The position numbers and the translations under genes are program-made. A DNA stretch of 64,000 nucleotides, from positions 186,001 through 250,000 of the forward strand of contig NCJG01000001.1 of assembly GCA_002282385.1 (NCBI GenBank), written 5' to 3'. Shown here piece after piece: positions 1 through 8,296 of this stretch. Positions within the stretch are counted from its first letter, which is position 1, and every line of letters starts with the position of its first letter. Below the pieces are notes generated by a model. That model searched no databases. It was not told the origin of the DNA and worked only from the letters and a program-made list of their open reading frames with translations. The stretch comes from Sphingomonadales bacterium 39-57-19 (GTDB lineage: Bacteria; Pseudomonadota; Alphaproteobacteria; Sphingomonadales; Sphingomonadaceae).

Positions 1-111
1 TATCATCCACGACCGCAACTTGCGGCCGCAGCCAATTTTGCGGTGCGCCATAATGATCTGACTGCGCTCCTTTTTGCGCAGGGCATTAAACCCGATGCAT
101 GGGCGCGCTGA
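1..111 (+). CDS. 3' end of an unidentified gene (partial)
   Basis: The first 36 codons of the window form an open frame from base 1 to a TGA at 109-111; the gene begins upstream of the window. The visible tail ends in ...TALLFAQGIKPDAWAR. The even amino-acid composition and the lack of a better alternative suggest a true C-terminus, but 36 residues are too few for me to assign a family. It lies in the same direction as the sodC-like gene, 73 bases upstream of it. Confidence 0.5.
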   Translation, partial: YHPRPQLAAAANFAVRHNDLTALLFAQGIKPDAWAR

Positions 112-184
112 GTAAGTGAAACACATTGAGCGGCTTAGGGTTGATGTTATGATGCCCCATTCCGTTTTTCTATAGGAGCATAAT

Positions 185-724
185 ATGCGTGCATTTCTGC
201 CTGTTCTACTCATCCCGGTCCTCGCGAGCTGTGCGACGCTTATGCCAACAAAGGCCGGTGAAGCGTCGGAAGTCATCACGGCTGAGCTTGCGCGGGGAGA
301 TGGCAGCCGGGCAGGCGTTGCAACGATATCGCGGCGCGGGGACGGCCTGTTCCTAAGCCTATCCGCCGAAGCGCCTGCAGAGGGAACATTTGGCATGCAC
401 CTCCACGCGGTGGGAACATGCCAAGGACCCGATTTTACGTCTGCCGGACCACATTGGAACCCCGAGATGAAACAACATGGCCTGGATAATCCAATGGGCG
501 CGCACCATGGCGATTTGCCAAATGTAACGGCTGGCGCTGACCGCAAAATAACATTGGAATTTAAATTGCCCGATTTTGCGATTTCAGGACCTGCCGGGCT
601 GCTGGATGCCGACGGTGGTGCGTTGGTGATCCACGAAAAGGCCGATGACTACAAAACAGACCCCAGCGGGAACAGCGGCAAACGGATCATTTGCGGTGTC
701 TTCAAATCCGGTAACGGCAGCTGA
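185..724 (+). CDS. sodC: Cu/Zn superoxide dismutase, lipoprotein type
   Basis: The 179-residue product should dismute superoxide to peroxide and oxygen in the cell envelope. Residues 1-16 form a lipoprotein signal with the lipobox LASC (Cys16), so the mature protein is probably membrane anchored. All metal ligands of the family are visible: copper ligands His72, His74 and His150, bridging His90 in GPHWNP, and zinc ligands His98, His107 and Asp110 in HHGDLPN. The disulfide pair Cys79/Cys170 and the active-site arginine Arg167 in GNSGKRIICG are present. The start at 185 follows AGGAGC at 174-179 closely. The gene ends 2 bases before the convergent L,D-transpeptidase-like gene. Function is well supported by the complete ligand set. 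Confidence 0.93.
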   Translation: MRAFLPVLLIPVLASCATLMPTKAGEASEVITAELARGDGSRAGVATISRRGDGLFLSLSAEAPAEGTFGMHLHAVGTCQGPDFTSAGPHWNPEMKQHGLDNPMGAHHGDLPNVTAGADRKITLEFKLPDFAISGPAGLLDADGGALVIHEKADDYKTDPSGNSGKRIICGVFKSGNGS

Positions 725-726
725 AA

Positions 727-1356
727 CTACACTTTATCTGCATATAGAAGGCAGCCGGGGGCCACGCGTTCCAAAATGACGTTGATGTCATTTTTGGCGA
801 AGGCAAAACAACCCTGGCTGCGGCCAATCTTGCCCTGATCATGGATAAGTGACTGGTTCACATACCATGCCGGATGAATAACGATCGCGCGTGCTTCGGC
901 TTGGTCATTCTGCGGATCCAAACCAATGAGCCGGCGAGACTCCCCATATTGCCCGATATAGGTGTCGCTGACGAGGTAACTGCCAGCCGATGTCGCTTCT
1001 GAACCATGGACGTTTGAGAAATTCTGCACCCATCCACTATGGCTAGGGTCGGACCCTTTTCCATGCGCCACCAAATAATGCGCGGATGAACCGTTCCGTA
1101 AATCGACGATGTAAAAACGAGGGTCGCGTGACGGTTTCGAAAAATCGGCAATAGCAATGAGATCGTGATTGCGAATGCGGCTTTTGTGCGTGTCCAGCGC
1201 AGCTTTGGCGCGACTGAGCAGTAAAGGTGGAACAGACCCGGCGCTGTTATTACCGGTTCCCGGGGCGAAAACGATATCTGTCGCCGTCGAGGGCGCAGCA
1301 AGCAAGCTGGCACCGGCAATGGCGGATTGAATAAAATGTCTGCGACCAATGATCAT
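727..1356 (-). CDS. Murein L,D-transpeptidase catalytic domain protein (YkuD_2 type)
   Basis: A 209-residue product is predicted when the start is placed at the ATG at 1356. The open frame extends to 1437, but the sequence from 1356 begins with an export signal (Arg-Arg followed by FIQSAIAGASLLAAP), so the upstream 27 codons are probably untranslated. The C-terminal half has the cysteine peptidase-like motif: His161, then a SQGC motif with the candidate catalytic Cys183. This matches the YkuD_2/L,D-transpeptidase fold rather than the classical YkuD SHGC form. It probably acts on periplasmic peptidoglycan. It is convergent with sodC and divergent from a second, classical L,D-transpeptidase. 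Confidence 0.75.
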   Translation of the reverse strand: MIIGRRHFIQSAIAGASLLAAPSTATDIVFAPGTGNNSAGSVPPLLLSRAKAALDTHKSRIRNHDLIAIADFSKPSRDPRFYIVDLRNGSSAHYLVAHGKGSDPSHSGWVQNFSNVHGSEATSAGSYLVSDTYIGQYGESRRLIGLDPQNDQAEARAIVIHPAWYVNQSLIHDQGKIGRSQGCFAFAKNDINVILERVAPGCLLYADKV

Positions 1357-1556
1357 GACAATGAGATAGGGACGAACGTTTGCAAGCGACAGTGGCCCAC
1401 AGGCGTTTCGACGCAAAACTAGGACAGTTAACCTCATTGCTGCCGAAGTTGTTTTTACGGATTGCAGCGAAATTCACATCGAATTCATCTGAGTTGTTTG
1501 CTAAGATGCCTGAAATGCAGTGTGTTGCTGTATCTTGAGGGTTTAAAGCCAATTCC

Positions 1557-2327
1557 ATGAAATTGAACGCGGGCATCCGGACATTGCACCTCATGTGTGC
1601 GCTTGCGCTGTTTGCCAGTGCGCCCGTTGGTGTGGTTGCGCAGAACGCTGTTCCAGCTGTGCCGACGAACATCCCTGCTAGCCCCGTTGCCGTCCCTGAA
1701 AACGTGGTGACTCCGCCGGTTGTTGTCCCACCTGTCATTAAACCACCCGTCGTCGCACCTGCGCCAAAGCCCGTCCCGAAAAAGGGACCAGTGGATACGC
1801 TTAAGCCCGGCCAATATGTGTGGATCCCGCAAGACCGCTATGAGGGGCCGATGAAAATCGTCGTCGTGCTGGATACGCAGCGGGTCTATGTATTCCAGAA
1901 TGACAAGCTGATTGGTTTCAGCACGATCTCGTCAGGTAAAAAGGGCAAAGAAACACCCATTGGTGCGTTCAATATTTTGCAAAAAAATATCGATCACAAA
2001 TCCAACCTCTATAGCAATGCCCCAATGCCTTATATGCAGCGGCTCACATGGGACGGGATTGCCATACACGGCGGCTATGTACCCGGATATCCAGCATCGC
2101 ATGGCTGCATTCGCTTGCCACTCCAATTTGCGAAATCATTGTTCGCGGTCACGAAATTGGATCAGGAAGTGGTGGTATTGAAAGATACATCGACGCCGGT
2201 GAAGCGGAATCCGCCCAAGCCAGAACCAACGGTTGACCCTGCGCCTGCACCCCTGACCGGCGATCCGTCGGCCGACGCGTCCGTCACCCCGCCCTCTTCG
2301 CCACCAAAACCCGACACGCGCACTTAA
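1557..2327 (+). CDS. L,D-transpeptidase, YkuD family
   Basis: The 256-residue exported protein should form or remodel 3-3 peptidoglycan crosslinks or attach proteins to the wall. Residues 1-29 are a Sec signal peptide ending in VVAQ. Residues 31-78 are a proline- and valine-rich linker. The YkuD domain spans about 97-210 with the family motif HGG...SHGCIRL: His171, His182 and the nucleophile Cys184. A second proline-rich tail follows to residue 256. The ATG at 1557 has only a distant TTGAGG upstream. The two proline-rich segments suggest a catalytic domain held away from the membrane. Confidence 0.9.
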   Translation: MKLNAGIRTLHLMCALALFASAPVGVVAQNAVPAVPTNIPASPVAVPENVVTPPVVVPPVIKPPVVAPAPKPVPKKGPVDTLKPGQYVWIPQDRYEGPMKIVVVLDTQRVYVFQNDKLIGFSTISSGKKGKETPIGAFNILQKNIDHKSNLYSNAPMPYMQRLTWDGIAIHGGYVPGYPASHGCIRLPLQFAKSLFAVTKLDQEVVVLKDTSTPVKRNPPKPEPTVDPAPAPLTGDPSADASVTPPSSPPKPDTRT

Positions 2328-2368
2328 ATGCAGGCTATGTTAAGTCGCGGCAGGGGTAACTTCGCCAA

Positions 2369-2397
2369 TTGACGTTTACGCTAACGTAAAGTAGTGA
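2369..2397 (+). promoter_or_regulatory. Predicted promoter with MerR-type palindrome upstream of the MerR gene
   Basis: TTGACG at 2369-2374 resembles a -35 box; TAGTGA at 2392-2397 is a weak -10 with a 17-base spacer. The spacer contains a perfect inverted repeat, TTTACG (2375-2380), CTAA, CGTAAA (2385-2390). MerR-family regulators characteristically bind a palindrome between -35 and -10, and the LiuR branch recognises TTTACGT-like half sites. The regulator starts 28 bases downstream, so autoregulation and control of the adjoining acyl-CoA dehydrogenase gene are inferred. Confidence 0.6.
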
Positions 2398-2425
2398 CGC
2401 TAGTGCACACAAGAGGGAAGGCGCC

Positions 2426-2878
2426 ATGGAATCAATTACGCGCGAGGAAAGGCGGGCCGATGCGACCATCGATACGCCGGACGCATTTAACCGCGATTCA
2501 TTCACAATCTCGGATCTTTCGAGCGAGTTTGATGTAACCGCGCGGGCCTTGCGCTTTTACGAAGACCAAGGCTTGATTTCCCCTGAACGCCTTGGGCTTG
2601 CCCGCATTTATTCCAAGCGCGACCGCGCCCGGCTTGCGTGGATATTGCGCGCAAAGCGCGTCGGTTTCAGCCTTGCTGAAATCCGGGAAATGATCGATCT
2701 TTACGATCTGAATGATGGTCGCAATATTCAGCGCCGCGTGACCATTGAAAAATGCCGCGACAGGATCAATCTGTTGAAGGCACAGCGTGACGATATCGAA
2801 AGCGCAATTCACGAGCTTACCCAATTTGTTTCAACCGTCGAAAAGGCAGAGGCGGCAGATAAGTCCTCCGCAGCCTAA
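2426..2878 (+). CDS. MerR-family transcriptional regulator (LiuR-like)
   Basis: This 150-residue protein has a MerR winged helix at residues 27-90, including ALRFYEDQGLISPER, and a C-terminal dimerising coiled coil at about 105-143. There is no cysteine cluster typical of metal sensors; Cys110 is isolated. In proteobacteria, MerR proteins of this size next to acyl-CoA dehydrogenases are LiuR/PsrA-like sensors of acyl-CoA from branched-chain amino acid or fatty acid breakdown. The acyl-CoA dehydrogenase gene starts 31 bases downstream in the same direction, and a matching palindrome lies in the promoter. The ligand is inferred from context only. GGAAGG at 2415-2420 supports the start. Confidence 0.85.
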   Translation: MESITREERRADATIDTPDAFNRDSFTISDLSSEFDVTARALRFYEDQGLISPERLGLARIYSKRDRARLAWILRAKRVGFSLAEIREMIDLYDLNDGRNIQRRVTIEKCRDRINLLKAQRDDIESAIHELTQFVSTVEKAEAADKSSAA

Positions 2879-2909
2879 TTTGATATTTCCAGCCAATTAA
2901 GGATCGAAA

Positions 2910-4709
2910 ATGCCAAGCTACACCGCCCCCGTTCGCGATATGCAGTTCATTCTCAACGAAGTATTGGCTGTTGAACGCTTCGCCAATCTACCCGGCTTCG
3001 AAAATGCCAGCGCGGATATGGTCGACGCGATCCTGACCGAAGGCGCCAAATTTGTAGAGGGCGTTCTTTTCCCGTTGAACCAGGTCGGCGACTTGCAAGG
3101 CTGCACGCGCCATGAAGACGGCAGCGTCACCACGCCTGATGGCTTCAAAGAAGCCTATAAGCTGTACTGCGAAGGCGGCTGGGGCACATTGTCAGCGCCG
3201 GAGGAGTTCGGCGGCCAAGGTATGCCACACATCGTCTCAATGGCGTTTGAAGAGCTTATGGCGAGTTCAAACATGGCCTTCGCGATGTATCCGGGGCTTA
3301 CCCAAGGAGCGGTATCGGCGATCTTGGTGAAGGGCAGCGACGAACAGAAAGCCAAATATGCGCCGAATATGATTTCGGGCAAATGGGGCGGGACCATGAA
3401 CCTGACCGAGCCGCATTGCGGAACCGACCTTGGCCTCATCCGCACCAAGGCTGTGCCCAATGATGATGGCAGCTATGCCGTTTCCGGAACGAAAATCTTC
3501 ATTTCGTCGGGCGACCATGACCTGACCGAGAATATCATTCACCTCGTCTTGGCCAAAACACCCGGCGCACCAGACAGCGTGAAAGGCATTTCGCTGTTCA
3601 TCGTGCCCAAGTTCTTGGTCAATGATGACGGCTCGCTCGGCGCGCGGAACACGCTGTCCTGTGGTTCGATCGAACATAAAATGGGCATTCACGGCAATGC
3701 GACGTGCGTCATGAATTATGACGGCGCGACGGGTTATCTGGTCGGTGAAGAACATAAGGGACTCGCGGCCATGTTCATCATGATGAACATCGCGCGCCTG
3801 GGCGTTGGCCAGCAAGGCCTTGGCATTGCCGAAGTCGCTTACCAAAATGCCGTGCATTATGCGCAAGATCGCCGTCAGGGCCGCGCGCTGACCGGTCCGC
3901 AGGATCTGGAGCAGAAAGCCGACACCCTGTTCGTGCACCCTGATGTGCGCCGCATGCTGATGGATGCCAAGGCCTTTACAGAAGGTATGCGCGCTTTGTG
4001 CCTGTGGGGCGCGTTGCAAGCCGATTTGCTGCACCATGCGCAAACCGAGGAAGAACGGCAGATGGCGGACGACCTATTGTCGCTGCTGACGCCCGTCATT
4101 AAGGGCTATGGCACAGACAAGGGCTATGAAGTCGCCACCAATGCGCAGCAAGTCTATGGCGGCCATGGCTACATCGCCGAATGGGGCATGGAACAATATG
4201 TGCGCGATGCCCGTATCGCGATGATTTACGAAGGCACCAACGGCGTACAGGCGATGGACCTTGTTGGCCGGAAGCTGGCGCAAAATGGTGGCCGAGCCAT
4301 TCAGGCGCTCTTTAAGATTGTCGACGAGGAATGTGAGGCCGCAAAGGGCGGGGCACTCGCGGATTTCGCAACCCGTCTTGAAAAAACCTGTGGCGATTTG
4401 AAGGCATCGACCATGTGGTTCATGCAAAATGGCATGGCCAATCCGAACAACATCGGCGCGGGCGCGCATCATTATATGCACATCATGGGCATCGTGGCGC
4501 TTGGCCTACAATGGCTGCGCATGGCGGAATCGGCGCAACGCGCGCTTGATGCCGGCACTGGCAATGCGACGTTCTACGAAACCAAATTGGTGACCGCGCG
4601 CTATTTTGCGGAGCGGTATTTGCCCGATTGTGGGGCCCTTCGGCGCAAGATTGAGGCGGGCAGTGAAGCGTTAATGGCCTTGTCGCCAGAGATGTTCGCC
4701 GCAGCGTAA
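2910..4709 (+). CDS. Acyl-CoA dehydrogenase, long form (DmdC/AcdA-like)
   Basis: The 599-residue FAD enzyme should oxidise an acyl-CoA to the 2-enoyl-CoA. It has an N-terminal extension, the usual N-terminal, middle (about 160-275) and C-terminal helical domains, and an extra C-terminal domain at about 470-599 that marks the long subfamily. The flavin-binding segment [13 protein letters not shown] and the C-terminal [15 protein letters not shown] are clear; Glu441 in EGTN is the predicted catalytic base. The subfamily includes 3-methylmercaptopropionyl-CoA dehydrogenases and general fatty acyl-CoA dehydrogenases, so the substrate remains open. It is probably regulated by the adjacent MerR protein. 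A strong hairpin terminator follows. Confidence 0.92.
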   Translation: MPSYTAPVRDMQFILNEVLAVERFANLPGFENASADMVDAILTEGAKFVEGVLFPLNQVGDLQGCTRHEDGSVTTPDGFKEAYKLYCEGGWGTLSAPEEFGGQGMPHIVSMAFEELMASSNMAFAMYPGLTQGAVSAILVKGSDEQKAKYAPNMISGKWGGTMNLTEPHCGTDLGLIRTKAVPNDDGSYAVSGTKIFISSGDHDLTENIIHLVLAKTPGAPDSVKGISLFIVPKFLVNDDGSLGARNTLSCGSIEHKMGIHGNATCVMNYDGATGYLVGEEHKGLAAMFIMMNIARLGVGQQGLGIAEVAYQNAVHYAQDRRQGRALTGPQDLEQKADTLFVHPDVRRMLMDAKAFTEGMRALCLWGALQADLLHHAQTEEERQMADDLLSLLTPVIKGYGTDKGYEVATNAQQVYGGHGYIAEWGMEQYVRDARIAMIYEGTNGVQAMDLVGRKLAQNGGRAIQALFKIVDEECEAAKGGALADFATRLEKTCGDLKASTMWFMQNGMANPNNIGAGAHHYMHIMGIVALGLQWLRMAESAQRALDAGTGNATFYETKLVTARYFAERYLPDCGALRRKIEAGSEALMALSPEMFAAA

Positions 4710-4737
4710 CCGTTCCGGCGTTTCATGCTCAGATACA

Positions 4738-4767
4738 AAAATGCCGGGATATCACGTCCCGGCATTT
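4738..4767. terminator. Bidirectional intrinsic terminator
   Basis: An 11-bp perfect stem, AAATGCCGGGA and TCCCGGCATTT, with a 7-base loop lies between two convergent genes (acyl-CoA dehydrogenase and cysK). A-rich and T-rich flanks on both sides allow it to act in both directions. Confidence 0.88.
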
Positions 4768-4772
4768 TGCGT

Positions 4773-5693
4773 TTAGTCGACCGGCAAAAAGTCCGGGACC
4801 GATAAATAGCGTTCGCCGGTGTCATAGCTGAAACCAAGGACACGTGACCCCGCTGGCAATTCGGGCAGCTTCTGCGCGATGGCGGCAAGTGTCGCACCGG
4901 ATGAAATGCCAACAAGCATACCTTCCTCACGTGCGGCGCGTCGTGCGGTTTCCTTGGCAACTTCAGGGTCGACCTGAATGACGCCATCCAACAATGCGGT
5001 GTGCAGGTTGTCGGGAATAAACCCTGCGCCAATCCCCTGAATCGCATGTGGTCCGGGCTGGCCACCGCTGATCACTGGCGACAAAGTGGGTTCCACCGCA
5101 AAGACCTTCAAATTGGGCCAGACCTTCTTCAACACTTCTGCGCATCCAGTGATGTGCCCACCTGTGCCAACGCCGGTAATCAAAGCGTCAATCGGCGTAT
5201 CGGCGAAGTCTGCCAATATTTCCTGCGATGTTGTGCGCACATGGACGTCGACATTGGCCGGGTTTTCAAACTGCTGCGGCATCCACGAACCCGGCGTCTG
5301 CGACACCAGTTCCAAAGCACGTTCAATCGCGCCCTTCATGCCCTTTTCGCGCGGCGTCAGGTCGAAGCTTGCACCATAAGCGAGCATGAGCCGGCGGCGC
5401 TCCAGCGACATGGACTCTGGCATGACGAGGATGAGCTTATAACCCTTCACCGCTGCGACCATGGCAAGGCCAACGCCGGTATTTCCCGACGTCGGTTCAA
5501 TGATCGTGCCGCCGGGTTTCAGGCTGCCGTCCCTCTCGGCTGCCTCGATCATGGCAAGACCAATGCGGTCCTTGATTGAACCGCCGGGGTTTGACCGTTC
5601 GGATTTGATCCAGACTTCGGCATTGGGGAACATGCGCCCCATCCGGATGTGCGGAGTATTGCCGATGGTTTCGAGGATCGATTGGGCTTTCAT
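4773..5693 (-). CDS. cysK: Cysteine synthase A (O-acetylserine sulfhydrylase)
   Basis: The 306-residue PLP enzyme makes cysteine from O-acetylserine and sulfide. The PLP lysine is Lys41 in NPGGSIKDR, the substrate loop is PTSGNTG, and the phosphate-binding loop is GVGTGGH. GISSGA near the C-terminus is also typical. Length and motif spacing fit CysK/CysM; I favour CysK. The ATG overlaps the stop of the upstream MFS gene by 4 bases (ATGA), so the two are translated as a unit. The MFS partner may export a cysteine-related compound, which is only an inference from coupling. Confidence 0.92.
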   Translation of the reverse strand: MKAQSILETIGNTPHIRMGRMFPNAEVWIKSERSNPGGSIKDRIGLAMIEAAERDGSLKPGGTIIEPTSGNTGVGLAMVAAVKGYKLILVMPESMSLERRRLMLAYGASFDLTPREKGMKGAIERALELVSQTPGSWMPQQFENPANVDVHVRTTSQEILADFADTPIDALITGVGTGGHITGCAEVLKKVWPNLKVFAVEPTLSPVISGGQPGPHAIQGIGAGFIPDNLHTALLDGVIQVDPEVAKETARRAAREEGMLVGISSGATLAAIAQKLPELPAGSRVLGFSYDTGERYLSVPDFLPVD

Positions 5694-7018
5694 GGATTGC
5701 TTCCTCTATATTGTGGTTCAAATGTGCGGGCGTTTTTAAGCTCGGGGAATAGCCGCGCCCACATTCCAGTGATTAATATGGCACCAACGCCGCCGAATAC
5801 AACCGCGCCAACAGGTCCAAGGGCCGCCGCCGCCACGCCGGACTGAAGTTCGCCCAATTCATTGGAGGCAGAAATGGCAAGGCCAGATACCGAGCTTACG
5901 CGTCCGCGCATCTCATCTGGGGTGTTCAGCTGAACCAACGATGATCGGACATAGACGGACAACATGTCTGACGCGCCAAGGATGATGAGTGAGATTAACG
6001 CGACCGCCATGCCGGCGCCCATGTTCAGGAACCTGATGCGCGCGTCGCCAAAAACATGGCTGCCGATTTCATGGCTTAGGCCAAAACCAATCGTTGCGAC
6101 GCCAAAGACCACCACCGCCCAAAGCATTTTGGCACCGACATTGTGGCGTAATGGCCAGATCGCGAGCATAAGCGCAACGACGGATGCCCCAACCGCTGGC
6201 GCGGCACGCAACTGGCCAAGACCATCCGGTCCGACCATCAGGATATCGCGCGCATACACAGGCAGCATCGCGGTGGCGCCCGCAAGCAGGACGGCAAATA
6301 GGTCCAGGGTAATGGCACCCAGCAGAAAACGTTCGGACCATGTGTACCGCAGACCATCGATCATTTGCCTGATGGGATGGATTTTTCTTTCCATGCGGGG
6401 CGGATGGACTGGCTTTACACAGCTCAAGCTGATTGTGGCGGCCAACATCAAACCTGCCGAAACCCAATAAGGCAGCGATGCACTCTCGGCGAACATCAGC
6501 CCGCCTGCAGCTGGACCAAAAACGGACCCGACTTGCCACGCGATTGAACTCAGCGCGATGGCGCGCGGCAATGACGCCGGTGGAACAATGTTGGGCGCGA
6601 TCGCCGACATGGACGGCCCTACAAATACGCGGGCGACGCCATGCAATGCGGCAAACAGGAAAAGCAGGGGCAGGGTGAGCCCATCGATATAAGTGAACCA
6701 ACCAAGCGCCAACGCCACCATCATGTCGATGCTGTTGGCCAGCCGGGCGACTGTCCGGCGTTCCCACCGGTCTGCGGCCCATCCGGCAACAGGGGTCAAC
6801 AACGCAAGCGGCACGAATTGCACAAGGCCCAGCAATCCAAGCTGCAGCGATGCTTCGCGAATGGACATGCCATAGTCACTGCGCGCGATGTCATAGGCTT
6901 GGTAACCGATGACGACGACCATCCCCATTGTTGCCAGCACCGCCATAAACCGCGCGAGCCAGAAATAGCGGAAGTCAGCTATGCTGAGCGGGTGGATGGT
7001 GGGGTTCGTGTCAGACAT
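5690..7018 (-). CDS. MFS transporter, MFS_3/EntS-like
   Basis: A 442-residue membrane protein with about 12 hydrophobic segments. The loop [17 protein letters not shown] after segment 2 is the MFS signature A. The sequence resembles the MFS_3 (enterobactin exporter-like) group: the first helix reads [28 protein letters not shown], given here as description of an aromatic-rich start. It ends inside the cysK start codon, so it is the first gene of a two-gene unit. Substrate is unknown; a siderophore, drug or cysteine-related metabolite are all possible. Confidence 0.82.
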   Translation of the reverse strand: MSDTNPTIHPLSIADFRYFWLARFMAVLATMGMVVVIGYQAYDIARSDYGMSIREASLQLGLLGLVQFVPLALLTPVAGWAADRWERRTVARLANSIDMMVALALGWFTYIDGLTLPLLFLFAALHGVARVFVGPSMSAIAPNIVPPASLPRAIALSSIAWQVGSVFGPAAGGLMFAESASLPYWVSAGLMLAATISLSCVKPVHPPRMERKIHPIRQMIDGLRYTWSERFLLGAITLDLFAVLLAGATAMLPVYARDILMVGPDGLGQLRAAPAVGASVVALMLAIWPLRHNVGAKMLWAVVVFGVATIGFGLSHEIGSHVFGDARIRFLNMGAGMAVALISLIILGASDMLSVYVRSSLVQLNTPDEMRGRVSSVSGLAISASNELGELQSGVAAAALGPVGAVVFGGVGAILITGMWARLFPELKNARTFEPQYRGSNP

Positions 7019-7104
7019 GTTGTATGCGCCTATCGGCAGGTCTTGCCCAAGGCAATGAGGAGATTTTCATGACGCCGCTAGCGGCCATTTCACGAGGCCA
7101 GCGA

Positions 7105-8280
7105 TTATCCTGCATCTTCGGGCATGCCATGATAGTCATTGATCGTCTCGAAAATGGTGGTGAGCGCAGCCTGTTCCTCGGCGGAAATCTCCGGCCTCCA
7201 GACTTCGAATAACAATATAACGCGGGTATCCGCGCTTTTATTCCATGCCTCATGTTCGAAGCTGTCATCAAAAATCAGCGCCTCGCCCGTGCGCCATGCA
7301 CGCGTCTCGTTGCCGACGCGAATGGCGCAGTCGTCAGGAACGATGAGCGGAATATGGCAAATCAACCTTGTGTTCAAAAGCCCATGATGCGGCTGAATAT
7401 GCGTGCCCGGCTTCAGCAATGACCATAAAGCAATGGGTGAGCGTTTATCGATGCGCGGCATCGGTGCCAATTCCAGCGCAGCCATCGTCGTCGGACAACG
7501 CGACGCGTTGGCTTCAACTTTTTCGCCGTTGCGCCAAAAATAAAACGCGCCCCAGCTTGGATCGTTGATCAGCGGGTTTGCCGCTCTCGGCCGGTCACTG
7601 CTTGCCTCGACATAAGGCGCGAAGTCTTGCCCATCGGCCAATACCGCGCGCAATTCCGCTTGCATGGCCGGTACTGCATTTTCGACTTCGGCGATCCACG
7701 GAAATTCGGAACGCTCGTAAAATTGCCGCTGCGGGAGCCCGGGAAAATAAAAACTAGAAGGCTGCTGCACGTACAGCTGCTTTTTGCCGAGCAACATGTC
7801 GATTGCCGTGCCAACCCGTCCGTCGCGGTGCAAACCCGCTTGCGCAAGCCCATCAACCAAATGCTGTTCGAATTTCGCCTGAACGTGCACGATGAAATCG
7901 CGCGCGCGGTTCAACATGGGGTGCAGGGTTGTCGGCACGTCTGGCATCGTCGCGGCTTGGTTAAGCGCTGCCTGAAAGAAAGCGTTTGCTGCCCGGTCAT
8001 CGCCCAAGCGTGCTTTTAATTCGCCCGACAAAATCAACGCCGGCAAATGTCGCGGGTCAATTTCCAACTGACGCTGCAACGCAGCTTCCTCCGCTTTGGC
8101 ATCTCCGGCCAAGCTACAGGCTTGCGCCATCATGAGCCACGGCATCTGGGCATCGGGCAATTCCGACAGCAAGCGTATTGCAGAAGCGGCGTCGCGGCGG
8201 CCAAGCGCGGCTCTTGCGTCCGATATGATGTGTGCAGGCCCCGCAGTCATGGCTTTCCATAACCGCAAAGCGATAGGCAT
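7105..8280 (-). CDS. TPR-containing aspartyl/asparaginyl beta-hydroxylase-like protein
   Basis: The 391-residue product has TPR-like helical repeats at about residues 12-110 and an aspartyl/asparaginyl beta-hydroxylase fold (cupin, Fe(II)/2-oxoglutarate dependent) at about 190-370. Candidate iron ligands are His298 in THIQPHHG and His343 in DDSFEHEAWN; the arginine in NTRL (Arg305) could bind 2-oxoglutarate. The family hydroxylates protein side chains or unusual small substrates. Met1 and Met11 are both possible starts. The gene stands between a helicase gene and the MFS-cysK pair, all on the minus strand, without overlaps. Substrate unknown. Confidence 0.82.
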   Translation of the reverse strand: MPIALRLWKAMTAGPAHIISDARAALGRRDAASAIRLLSELPDAQMPWLMMAQACSLAGDAKAEEAALQRQLEIDPRHLPALILSGELKARLGDDRAANAFFQAALNQAATMPDVPTTLHPMLNRARDFIVHVQAKFEQHLVDGLAQAGLHRDGRVGTAIDMLLGKKQLYVQQPSSFYFPGLPQRQFYERSEFPWIAEVENAVPAMQAELRAVLADGQDFAPYVEASSDRPRAANPLINDPSWGAFYFWRNGEKVEANASRCPTTMAALELAPMPRIDKRSPIALWSLLKPGTHIQPHHGLLNTRLICHIPLIVPDDCAIRVGNETRAWRTGEALIFDDSFEHEAWNKSADTRVILLFEVWRPEISAEEQAALTTIFETINDYHGMPEDAG

Positions 8281-8296
8281 TACCAGAGCAGATACG

